Of a stretch of DNA of 64,000 bases, positions 8,022 through 15,431 are shown piece by piece. The translations under genes were made by a program, and so were the position numbers. Source of the stretch: an uncultured Prevotella sp. (GTDB lineage Bacteria; Bacteroidota; Bacteroidia; Bacteroidales; Bacteroidaceae); the NCBI GenBank assembly GCA_902464615.1, contig CABQKA010000003.1, forward strand, positions 115,267 to 179,266, in the 5' to 3' direction. Every line of letters begins with the position of its first letter. Within the stretch, counting starts at the first letter, position 1. Under the pieces are notes generated by a model. The model made no database searches. It had not been told where the DNA came from and saw only the letters and a program-made list of their open reading frames with translations.

Positions 8022-8983
8022 GGCCGGGAAGTTTTGAAGTGAATGCCCACGCGGTACGGATTGCGCTCCAAGGCGCAGCGGAAAGCGGCCTCGGCTTCCT
8101 CCAGCGGGAAACTGTCACGGACGAGCGCGGCGAAGGGATAGCGCCCGTAGCACCGCTCCATGAAGGACACGGCGGCACTGAAGTCGGCGGCATTGTAATT
8201 GTGCAGCCCGTGGACCGAAAGCAGGCGGCGCACGACGCGCTCGCCGTCCACGCTCACGGGGCGCTGCGGACACACGCCGCCCACCCACACGGCCGTCCCG
8301 CCCACGGCCAGCGCCTCCAGCGTCTGCTCCATCGCCTCGGGACGGCCGCAGAAATCCATCGCGGCGTCGGCCGCCATCGCCCCGGGGCGCACCTCGCCGG
8401 CGGCCACGGCCTCGTGGGCGCCGAAGCGGACGGCCTCGGCCCGCCGGCCCGCGTCGGGGTCGACGGCGGCCACCCACGCGGCCCCGGCCTCGGAAAGCAC
8501 GAGCACGGGGGTGAAGCGGCGCAGCAGGGTGTATTCGGCCAGTCCGCCGTGCCACGAGCTTTCGGGCGTAAGGCGTTCATGGCCGTACTTGAACAGGTCC
8601 GGCGACTTCTGCGGGATGCCGCGCCGGGCCATCGCGCCGGAAGGGTCGGCCGCATAGATGGCCCACGTCACGCGGTCGCCCACGCGCAGCGGGCGGCCCG
8701 AAAGGTCGGAGAGGGGCGAGCCGAGCGCGGCGACGCGGCCCACGGTCTCGTGCCCCAGGATGGTCGGCGTCTTCTCCACGCGGCGGCCGGCGTAAGTGCT
8801 CAGGTCGCTGCGGCAGAGCGTGGCATACTCGTTGCGCACCAGGATTTCGCCTTCGCCCGGCGCGGGAAGCGTGTGCTCCTCGAGGCGCAGGGGGGTGCCC
8901 GCCCGCAGGGCACCTGCGCACCGACGGCCCGGAAACGGGCGCGAGGGACAGTGTCTCAGCACCTTCCGCGCCGTCCGCCACAC
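8018..8983 (-). CDS. Zinc-type alcohol dehydrogenase (phosphonate-associated type) lacking its dinucleotide loop
   Basis: The sequence follows the medium-chain dehydrogenase family proposed for phosphonate catabolism: TLCRSDLSTYAGRR, ILGHETVGRV, RPLRVGDRVTW, GIPQK...KYGHE, and a C-terminal half with VVRRLLSVHGLHNYNAADF. The segment normally between the substrate-domain end (TPVLVLSE) and the second Rossmann strand (AGAAWVAAVDPD) is missing, roughly 50 residues, including the Gly-x-Gly-x-x-Gly NAD loop. The join lies near base 8490 and is in frame. Structural-zinc cysteines are also absent. The enzyme is probably inactive. The assigned start is a GTG at 8983, and the first ~25 residues do not look conserved, so the 5' end is uncertain. 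Confidence 0.7.
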   Translation of the reverse strand: MWRTARKVLRHCPSRPFPGRRCAGALRAGTPLRLEEHTLPAPGEGEILVRNEYATLCRSDLSTYAGRRVEKTPTILGHETVGRVAALGSPLSDLSGRPLRVGDRVTWAIYAADPSGAMARRGIPQKSPDLFKYGHERLTPESSWHGGLAEYTLLRRFTPVLVLSEAGAAWVAAVDPDAGRRAEAVRFGAHEAVAAGEVRPGAMAADAAMDFCGRPEAMEQTLEALAVGGTAVWVGGVCPQRPVSVDGERVVRRLLSVHGLHNYNAADFSAAVSFMERCYGRYPFAALVRDSFPLEEAEAAFRCALERNPYRVGIHFKTSRP

Positions 8984-9082
8984 TTCCGCCCGCCACGCCC
9001 GCTTCCTTGCAGGCGTGGCTTAATAGTTAAATAAACAAAAAAGTGAAGAGCTTATAGGGTTACGTTGCGTCTCTTTTTTCCC

Positions 9083-9090
9083 TAATTTTG
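9083..9090 (+). promoter_or_regulatory. Candidate -7 element of the efflux locus
   Basis: TAATTTTG matches TAnnTTTG, 165 bases before the tolC-type start; a TTG at 9065 is closer than the usual -33 spacing. Surrounding DNA is AT-richer than its neighbours. Confidence 0.5.
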
Positions 9091-9120
9091 CACTCCCGAA
9101 CGGAATATAGAAAGTACGAC

Positions 9121-9195
9121 ATGGAAATTTACACCATCTTTTATAAGAACAAAATTCACGATTTCCACGCATGGGGCGCAGCGGCCTTGATTTGA
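9121..9195 (+). CDS. Possible 24-codon leader ORF or gene remnant
   Basis: An ATG about 30 bases after the promoter opens a 24-codon frame (MEIYTIFYKNK...) that ends 60 bases before the tolC-type gene. It could be a leader peptide or the stub of a deleted gene. I do not recognise it, and translation is unproven. Confidence 0.2.
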   Translation: MEIYTIFYKNKIHDFHAWGAAALI

Positions 9196-9255
9196 TTCCC
9201 GCGCCCGTTCCTTAAGCTATATTCTTCTTAATCTATCACATAATCTTTTTTCATT

Positions 9256-9999
9256 ATGAGCAAAAAGAAAAGGCTCATAGGGCTGCTGTGTGTCGCTGCC
9301 CTATACAGCCAGAGCCTTTATGCCCAAATCCGGGAGATGGGCATAGAGGAACTGTTCCGCCTTGCCGACGAACAGAGCAGAAGTATCCAAACGTACCGGA
9401 CCGGAAAGGCAGCCGCCGAAGAAGCATTGAAAGGAGCCAGGAACCTGCGGCTTCCGGATGTGAACGTATCCCTTTCGGCCAGCTACCTGGGCAACGGCAG
9501 GCTGTGGGACAGGGATTTCGGCAACGGCATGACCGTGAACATGCCGCACTTCGGCAACAACTTCGCGCTGGAGGCCCGGCAAGTCGTCTATGCCGGCGGA
9601 GCCGTCAGCAGCGGCATCAGGCAGGCGGAGCTTGGCAAGGTGCTGGCAGAACTTGACCTGCAAAAGAACATCCAGGAGATTCGCTTCATGCTGGCAGGGC
9701 ATTACCTGGACCTATACAGGCTGGACAACCAAATCCGGGTGCTGCGAAAGAACCTGGAACTGACCGAGGAGGTCATTGCCCACATGAAAGCCCGCAGGGA
9801 ACAAGGCACGGTCCTGAAAAACGACATCACGCGCTACGAACTGCAGAAGGAACAGCTGAACCTGCAATTGGCAAGGGTGACGGATGCCCGGGAAATCGCC
9901 AACCACCAGTTGACAGCCACCCTGCACTTGCCCGAAAGCACGAAAATCTATCCGGACACCTCATTATTGGGCAGACACATCCAGGCCTTGACGGAAGAC
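9256..9999 (+). pseudogene. TolC-family outer membrane efflux protein, 3' half deleted
   Basis: The first ~245 residues are a good TolC-type factor: signal peptide ending LYAQ, then the helical repeat with LFRLADEQSRSIQ and the beta-strand segment QVVYAGGAV. Full family members have about 430-480 residues. Near base 9991-10004, inside a tandem ACGGAAG repeat, the sequence jumps into a different gene in another frame. The open frame continues to 10410 only as out-of-frame sequence of the next gene, so a chimera of 384 residues would be made. The second helical hairpin repeat is absent, so no working channel is expected. Confidence 0.85.
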
Positions 10000-10600
10000 G
10001 GAAGACGCCGTCACCCGGCAACAATACGACCACGTGAAGACCGCATACGATGCCGTCAACGCCCGCTACGAGCAGGTCCTCCGCATGAAGCACTCCACCT
10101 CGCTGGCCAAAGACGAACAGACCCGCCGGCTGGGGCAGAACGAAGCGGCCGTACGCCTGGCGCAAGCCGCCGCAGACCTGGCCCGCCTGAACCTCTCATA
10201 CACGGTCATCGTCGCAACCTGCGACGGGGTGACCGGACACAAAGACATACACGAAGGGCAGCTGGTGCAGCCCGGACAGACTATGGTGGACATTGTGGAC
10301 AGCAGCGACATGTGGGTCATCGCCAACTATCGGGAGACACAGCTTCCCAATATCTCGGAAGGGGCCGAAGTCACTTTTACAGCCGACGCCGTCCCGGGGG
10401 TCGTCTATAAAGGAGTGGTGGAATCCGTCTCCGACGCCACGGGAGCGGCATTCTCCCTGATACCGCAGGACAATGCCACCGGGAACTTCGTGAAAGTGGA
10501 GCAAAGAGTCCCCGTCCGCATCCGCCTGCAAGGCAACGACCCGGACAAAGAGCAACTGCTGAGAGCCGGACTGAACGTAGAATGTAAAGTGAAGTACTGA
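10000..10600 (+). pseudogene. EmrA/HlyD-type membrane fusion protein, 5' half deleted
   Basis: In the frame entered at the join (DAVTRQQYDHVKTAYDAVNA) the sequence is the second half of an EmrA-type adaptor: coiled-coil end, LARLNLSYTVIVATCDGVTG, the lipoyl/barrel segment GQLVQPGQTMVDIVD and the terminal beta-barrel to LNVECKVKY. The N-terminal membrane anchor, first lipoyl half and first coiled-coil helix are gone. It stops 2 bases before the MFS gene, as in intact emrAB loci. An internal ATG at 10034 could start a fragment, but it would lack a membrane anchor. Confidence 0.85.
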
Positions 10601-10602
10601 TT

Positions 10603-12198
10603 ATGAGCGAAGCTGCACAACCCGCACCTTTCTCCATGCCGATGTTCAGAAGTTTCGTCTCCGGACGGATACGACCCTGGATATACGTGCTCATGGCCTT
10701 TACCTTCCAATTTTCGGGAGGGCTTTATCTGGGCACGCTCAACCAAATGATGGGAGAAACATCCCTTATGCGGGAAGACCTGCAGATGTGCCTCTACGCG
10801 AACCTGTCTGGCATGGCCATCTACTTTCCTTTGCTGTTCCGCATGAAGTTCCGTTTCACAAACAAGACGCTGCTGTGTGCGGCGGCCACGGGCGTCCTGC
10901 TCTGCAACCTGCTTGCCCCCTGCATCACGTTTTTACCCCTGCTTTGGCTGGTATGCTTCGTCGAAGGCATGTGCAAGATTCAAGGCACGTTTGAATGTAT
11001 GTCCAACATTCAGCTTTGGATGACGCCGACGCGGGATTTTACCGTATTCTTCCCGATGCTGCACATCGTCATCCTGGGCAGTATGCAACTGTCCGACCTG
11101 CTGGCCACTTACCTGATGTATTACTATCATTGGGACTACATGCAGCTGTTCATTTGCGGCATCATGATGCTCGACCTGCTGGCGCTGACCGCCTGCACGC
11201 GCCATTTCCGTATGTTCAAGAAGTTTCCCTTGTTTGGAATAGACTGGCTGGGGGCGGCGCTTTGGGCCATGCTCCTGCTGGAAGTCGCGTACCTGTTCAC
11301 CTACGGCGACTGGTACGACTGGTGGAGCAGCCCGGTCATCCGCCAATTAAGCATTGCCGTAATCGTCACGCTCGTTTTCTGCCTCTGGCGAATGCTTGCT
11401 ATCCGCCACCCGTATTACGAGCCGAAAATGTGGACATACCGCCATCTGCTGCCCGTGCTCGTACTGATTACGCTGGTGGAGATGTTCCTGGCCACCGAGC
11501 ATGTGCTGGAAGAGGCCTGTCTGGAAGGAGCGATGCACTACGGCACTATGGCAAGCGTACAGCTGGACTGGCCCGCGCTGGCCGGAGTATTGGCAGGATG
11601 CCTGTTTGCCTACTGGTGGATGCACGTCAGGCGGCTCAACTACCTGCGGCTGATTATCATCGGGCTGTGCGGAATCCTGTGCTACCTGATTGGAATCTAT
11701 TTCGTGATTTCCGCGGATACTCCTCTCTCCCAGCTCTTTCTGCCCGTGTTCTGCCGGGGCTTTGCCTACGCCGTACTCAGCGCCACGTTTATGACCTGCC
11801 TGGAAGAGATTATGAGTTTCCAGCATTTCTTCCAAGCGCTGTCCGTATTCAACATGCTGCACATAGTCATGGGCGGCGTAGTCGGGGCGGCCATTTATAC
11901 ACGGGGACTGGCTTACTGCCTTCCGGACAACATGGCACGCTATGGAGCGGCCATCGACCATGTAGTGGCAAGCCGCCTGTCGATTGATATACCCCGATAT
12001 ATGGAAACATTCCTGGCGCAAATGACTGAAATCAGCATCAAGCAAATATACGGATGGACGGCTTACGCCTGCCTCTTCCTCTGCCTGCTGTTCCTGCTAT
12101 ACGATACGCCGATACGGCGAGAGCTCAAACGGATGCCGAGCTGGCAGAAAATCAGAAAAGCGGTTGCCGAATCCCTTTCCGGCAAAAAAGGAGAGTGA
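10603..12198 (+). CDS. EmrB-like MFS efflux transporter
   Basis: This 531-residue inner membrane protein has about fourteen hydrophobic segments, fitting the DHA2 drug-export branch of the major facilitator superfamily that works with an EmrA-type adaptor and a TolC-type channel. The gene is intact from ATG 10603 to TGA 12198. Because both partners upstream are truncated, the pump could work only with partners from elsewhere. Base composition of this locus is visibly less GC-rich than the flanking genes, hinting at later acquisition. No regulator gene lies next to it. Confidence 0.8.
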   Translation: MSEAAQPAPFSMPMFRSFVSGRIRPWIYVLMAFTFQFSGGLYLGTLNQMMGETSLMREDLQMCLYANLSGMAIYFPLLFRMKFRFTNKTLLCAAATGVLLCNLLAPCITFLPLLWLVCFVEGMCKIQGTFECMSNIQLWMTPTRDFTVFFPMLHIVILGSMQLSDLLATYLMYYYHWDYMQLFICGIMMLDLLALTACTRHFRMFKKFPLFGIDWLGAALWAMLLLEVAYLFTYGDWYDWWSSPVIRQLSIAVIVTLVFCLWRMLAIRHPYYEPKMWTYRHLLPVLVLITLVEMFLATEHVLEEACLEGAMHYGTMASVQLDWPALAGVLAGCLFAYWWMHVRRLNYLRLIIIGLCGILCYLIGIYFVISADTPLSQLFLPVFCRGFAYAVLSATFMTCLEEIMSFQHFFQALSVFNMLHIVMGGVVGAAIYTRGLAYCLPDNMARYGAAIDHVVASRLSIDIPRYMETFLAQMTEISIKQIYGWTAYACLFLCLLFLLYDTPIRRELKRMPSWQKIRKAVAESLSGKKGE

Positions 12199-12309
12199 AC
12201 ATTAGAAAAAGGGAAACGCATCCCAAGCCGTTGCCCCACGTTTGGAGACAAGACCATAAACAGCCCCATCCCTTTCCTCTCCTGCTTTAATCAGATTTAC
12301 GCAAAAAAG

Positions 12310-12340
12310 AATCCCGGCCGCTTCTCCTGCCGGGATTTTT
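12310..12340 (+). terminator. Intrinsic terminator after the MFS gene
   Basis: A 9-bp stem (AATCCCGGC with GCCGGGATT) and T-run end the efflux transcript about 110 bases past its stop, just before the riboswitch promoter. Confidence 0.8.
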
Positions 12341-12344
12341 CGCC

Positions 12345-12352
12345 TATCTTTG
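12345..12352 (+). promoter_or_regulatory. -7 element of the riboswitch-nrdDG transcript
   Basis: TATCTTTG matches TAnnTTTG and lies directly before the riboswitch aptamer, so the transcript would start at its 5' edge. Confidence 0.6.
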
Positions 12353-12360
12353 CAGCAGCG

Positions 12361-12545
12361 AAACGGTTCCGCGCGCCCCGTGCGCCGCGGCCAAGAGGGA
12401 ACGCCGTGCGAATCGGCGACAGTACCCGCTGCTGTGTGTCCCATCGTGATTTCCAAATCGTTACGTCCACTGTGCCCGTGCGGTGCGGGAAGGGATTTGG
12501 AAAGGGACGAGCCAGAAGACCTGCCGTTAAGTCCGCCCTTCGGGC
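12361..12545 (+). promoter_or_regulatory. Cobalamin (B12) riboswitch
   Basis: The hallmark pieces appear in order: AAGAGGGAA at 12393-12401, the paired GCCG..CGGC element at 12403-12417, a CCCGCTGCTGTG core at 12425-12436, and a B12 box GCCAGAAGACCTGCC at 12511-12525. The aptamer sits in the 5' leader of nrdD, and about 170 bases of GC-rich sequence separate it from the start codon. I see no T-tract hairpin there, so control is probably at translation or through Rho. Adenosylcobalamin binding should lower nrdDG expression. Confidence 0.9.
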
Positions 12546-12713
12546 GCGGGCTCCCGGGAATAGGAGCCTCCGCCACGACCGCCCACCCGCAACATGTACC
12601 CACTTCCCCGGAAAGGACACCGCCGGCCCCGCCCCGTGGCGGAAAGCGCGTGCTCCGCGCCCCGCAAGCCCCGCGGCGGCAGCCGCTCCCTTCCGGCCAA
12701 TACATTCACCGCT

Positions 12714-14831
12714 ATGACTCCAGAGAACTACTTCATCCGCAAACGCGACGGCTCCAGCGAGCCGTTCGCCATCGGTAAAATCCGCTCCGCCATGGCGCGC
12801 GCCCTTGCCGCCACGGGCCAGCCGGCCGACGACGCCACACTCGAGGCGCTGACCGCCCGCCTCAGGCTGCACGACGGCATGGACGTGGAGGAAATCCAGG
12901 ACCAGGTGGAGACAGCCCTCATGGCTGCCGGCCACTTCGCCACGGCCAAAGCCTTCATGCTCTACCGCTACCGCCACGGCGAAGACCGCGAGACGGCAGC
13001 CCGCCTGCGCTTCCTGACGGACTACTGCGCATCGGCCAACGCCGCCACCGGCTCGAAATACGACGCCAACGCCAACGTGGAGCACAAGAACATCGCCACA
13101 CTCATCGGCGAACTGCCCAAACCGGGCTTCATCCGCCTGAACCGCCGCCTGCTCTGCGACCGCATCCGCCAGATGTACGGCAAGGAGACGGCCGGACGCT
13201 ACCTCGACCTGCTGCGCCGCCATTTCCTCTACAAAAACGACGAGACAAGCCTGGCCAACTACTGCGCCTCCATCACGATGTACCCCTGGCTGCTCGGCGG
13301 GACGCGCTCCATCGGCGGCAACGCCTCGGCGCCGACCAACCTGAAGTCGTTCTGCGGCGGCTTCGTCAACATGGTGTTCATGGTCTCGAGCATGCTCTCG
13401 GGAGCCTGCGCCACGCCGGAGTTCCTCATGTACATGAGCCACTTCCTCGAACTGGAATACGGACCGGACTACTACCTCCGCCCCGACGCGCCGGCCGACC
13501 TCTCCCTGCGCCGACGCACCATAGACAAGGTCGTGACGGACTGCTTCGAGCAAATCGTCTACTCCATCAACCAGCCCGCCGGCGCACGCAACTATCAGTC
13601 CGTCTTCTGGAACATCTCCTACTACGACCGCTACTACTTTGAGAGCCTCTTCGGCGAATTCCGCTTCCCGGACGGCTCGCGCCCCAGCTGGCCGGCCCTC
13701 GACTGGCTGCAACGGCGCTTCATGCGGTGGTTCAACGCCGAGCGCACGCGGGCCGTGCTGACCTTCCCGGTCGAGACGATGGCCCTCCTGACGCGCGACG
13801 GCGACGCCCTGGACCGGGAATACGCCGACTTCACCGCGGAGATGTACGCCGCCGGGCACTCCTTCTTCACCTACATGAGCGACAACGCCGACTCGCTCTC
13901 GTCGTGCTGCCGCCTGCGCAACGAAATCCAGGACAACGGCTTCAGCTATACGCTGGGCGCGGGCGGCGTCTCGACCGGCTCGAAGAGCGTGCTGACCATC
14001 AACCTGAACCGTTGCGTGCAGCAGGCCGCACGCGAAGGACGGCCCTACCTGGAACTGCTGGAGGAAGTGGTCGACCTGGCCCACCGCGTGCAGCTGGCCT
14101 ACGACGCCAACCTGCGCGAAATGCAGGCCAAAGGCATGCTCCCGCTCTTCGACGCCGGCTACATCAACCTGCGCCGCCAATACCTCACCATCGGGGTGAA
14201 CGGGCTGGTGGAAGCGGCCGAGAGCCTGGGCATCGCCATCTCGGACAACCCGGACTACGAACGCTTCGCCGGCGACGTGCTCGGACTCATTGAGCGCTAC
14301 AACAAGCAGTACCGCTCGAAGGAAGTGCTCTTCAACTGCGAGATGATTCCGGCGGAGAACGTCGGGGTGAAAATGGCGCGCTGGGACCGCGAGGACGGAT
14401 ACCGCGTGCCCCGCGACTGCTACAACAGCTACTTCTACGTGGTGGAGGACCCCACGACAGACGTCATCGAGAAGTTCCGCCTGCACGGCCGCCGCTACAT
14501 ACGCCACCTCACCGGCGGTTCGGCGCTCCACATGAACCTCGACGAGCACCTGAGCCGCGCGCAATACCGCCAGCTGCTCCGCGTGGCGGCCCGCGAGGGA
14601 TGCAACTACTTCACGTTCAACATACCCAACACCGTCTGCAACGCCTGCGGGCACATCGACAAGCGCTACCTGAAGGAGTGCCCCGAGTGCCACTCGCACG
14701 ACGTGGACTACCTCACGCGCGTCATCGGCTACCTGAAGCGGGTGTCCAACTTCTCGCTGGACCGCCAGAAGGAGGCGGCGCGCCGTCACTACGCCCACGT
14801 GGGACAAGAAGAAAGCGCCGGGCCATGCTGA
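12714..14831 (+). CDS. nrdD: Anaerobic (class III) ribonucleoside-triphosphate reductase
   Basis: NrdD makes deoxyribonucleotides under anoxia with a glycyl radical. The 705-residue protein has an N-terminal ATP-cone (about 1-95; FIRKRDGSSEPFAIGKI). A catalytic barrel follows with the NLKSFCGGFVNM block. The C-terminal zinc site has paired cysteines (VCNAC and ECPEC), and the glycyl-radical loop RVIGYLKRV places the radical at Gly672. I start at ATG 12714 (MTPENYFIRK); the frame is open to 12594, but that part belongs to the riboswitch leader. nrdG overlaps its last bases. The riboswitch implies that a B12-dependent reductase elsewhere takes over when cobalamin is present. Confidence 0.95.
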   Translation: MTPENYFIRKRDGSSEPFAIGKIRSAMARALAATGQPADDATLEALTARLRLHDGMDVEEIQDQVETALMAAGHFATAKAFMLYRYRHGEDRETAARLRFLTDYCASANAATGSKYDANANVEHKNIATLIGELPKPGFIRLNRRLLCDRIRQMYGKETAGRYLDLLRRHFLYKNDETSLANYCASITMYPWLLGGTRSIGGNASAPTNLKSFCGGFVNMVFMVSSMLSGACATPEFLMYMSHFLELEYGPDYYLRPDAPADLSLRRRTIDKVVTDCFEQIVYSINQPAGARNYQSVFWNISYYDRYYFESLFGEFRFPDGSRPSWPALDWLQRRFMRWFNAERTRAVLTFPVETMALLTRDGDALDREYADFTAEMYAAGHSFFTYMSDNADSLSSCCRLRNEIQDNGFSYTLGAGGVSTGSKSVLTINLNRCVQQAAREGRPYLELLEEVVDLAHRVQLAYDANLREMQAKGMLPLFDAGYINLRRQYLTIGVNGLVEAAESLGIAISDNPDYERFAGDVLGLIERYNKQYRSKEVLFNCEMIPAENVGVKMARWDREDGYRVPRDCYNSYFYVVEDPTTDVIEKFRLHGRRYIRHLTGGSALHMNLDEHLSRAQYRQLLRVAAREGCNYFTFNIPNTVCNACGHIDKRYLKECPECHSHDVDYLTRVIGYLKRVSNFSLDRQKEAARRHYAHVGQEESAGPC

Positions 14832-15307
14832 AATACGTAAACCACGACATCGTGTTCCAGGAATTCCCGGACGAGGTGGCGCTGGCCGTCAACCTCTCCG
14901 GCTGCCCGCACCGCTGCCCGGGCTGCCACAGCGCCTGGCTGCAAGGCGACACGGGCGAGGAACTGACCGAAGAGCGGCTGCTGGCACTGCTGGACGACTA
15001 CCGCGGCGAAGTGACGTGCGTGGGGCTCATGGGCGGCGACGCCGACCCGGCGGGCGTGGCGCGGCTGCTGGCCGCCGTGAAGCGACGCTACGGCGGAGCG
15101 CTGCGCACGGGCTGGTACAGCGGCGGCGAGCGGTTGCCCGAAGCCTTCCGTCCCGAAGCCTTCGACTACGTGAAGCTGGGACCGTGGCGCGCCGCCTTAG
15201 GCCCGCTCTCCTCGCCCCGCACCAACCAGCGCCTCTACCGCGTCGGCCCCGACGGCGCCCTGGCCGACATCACAGCCCGCCTGCGCCGCCCGGCCGCCGG
15301 ACAATAG
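14825..15307 (+). CDS. nrdG: Anaerobic ribonucleotide reductase activating protein
   Basis: NrdG is the radical-SAM activase that installs the glycyl radical in NrdD. It has the CxxxCxxC iron-sulfur motif as CPHRCPGC (Cys27, Cys31, Cys34) and a glycine-rich SAM-binding block (GLMGGDADP). The length, 160 residues, is usual. Its ATG lies 7 bases inside the end of nrdD, so the two are translationally coupled and share riboswitch control. Confidence 0.95.
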   Translation: MLKYVNHDIVFQEFPDEVALAVNLSGCPHRCPGCHSAWLQGDTGEELTEERLLALLDDYRGEVTCVGLMGGDADPAGVARLLAAVKRRYGGALRTGWYSGGERLPEAFRPEAFDYVKLGPWRAALGPLSSPRTNQRLYRVGPDGALADITARLRRPAAGQ

Positions 15308-15378
15308 ACAAAGCGGCTGTCCCGGCGGAAAAACGTTCACAATGCGGCTTCGGCCGCCCGGTGTGGGAGGAAACGGCC

Positions 15379-15386
15379 TATCTTTG
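15379..15386 (+). promoter_or_regulatory. -7 element before the clan GH-D-like gene
   Basis: TATCTTTG matches TAnnTTTG, 45 bases before the start codon at 15432. Confidence 0.55.
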
Positions 15387-15431
15387 TATGCGGCGGGCGG
15401 AAGGCCCGTTTCCCAAAAGATACGTGATACC

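Noticed and set aside
10001..10410. C-terminal 137 residues of the open frame continuing from tolC
   Set aside because: They are the wrong frame of the emrA-type gene, Arg/Pro-rich and without structure, so I do not treat the 384-residue product as a real protein.
12594..12713. N-terminal extension of NrdD
   Set aside because: The in-frame codons belong to the riboswitch leader and look unlike protein sequence; the ATP-cone begins right after ATG 12714.
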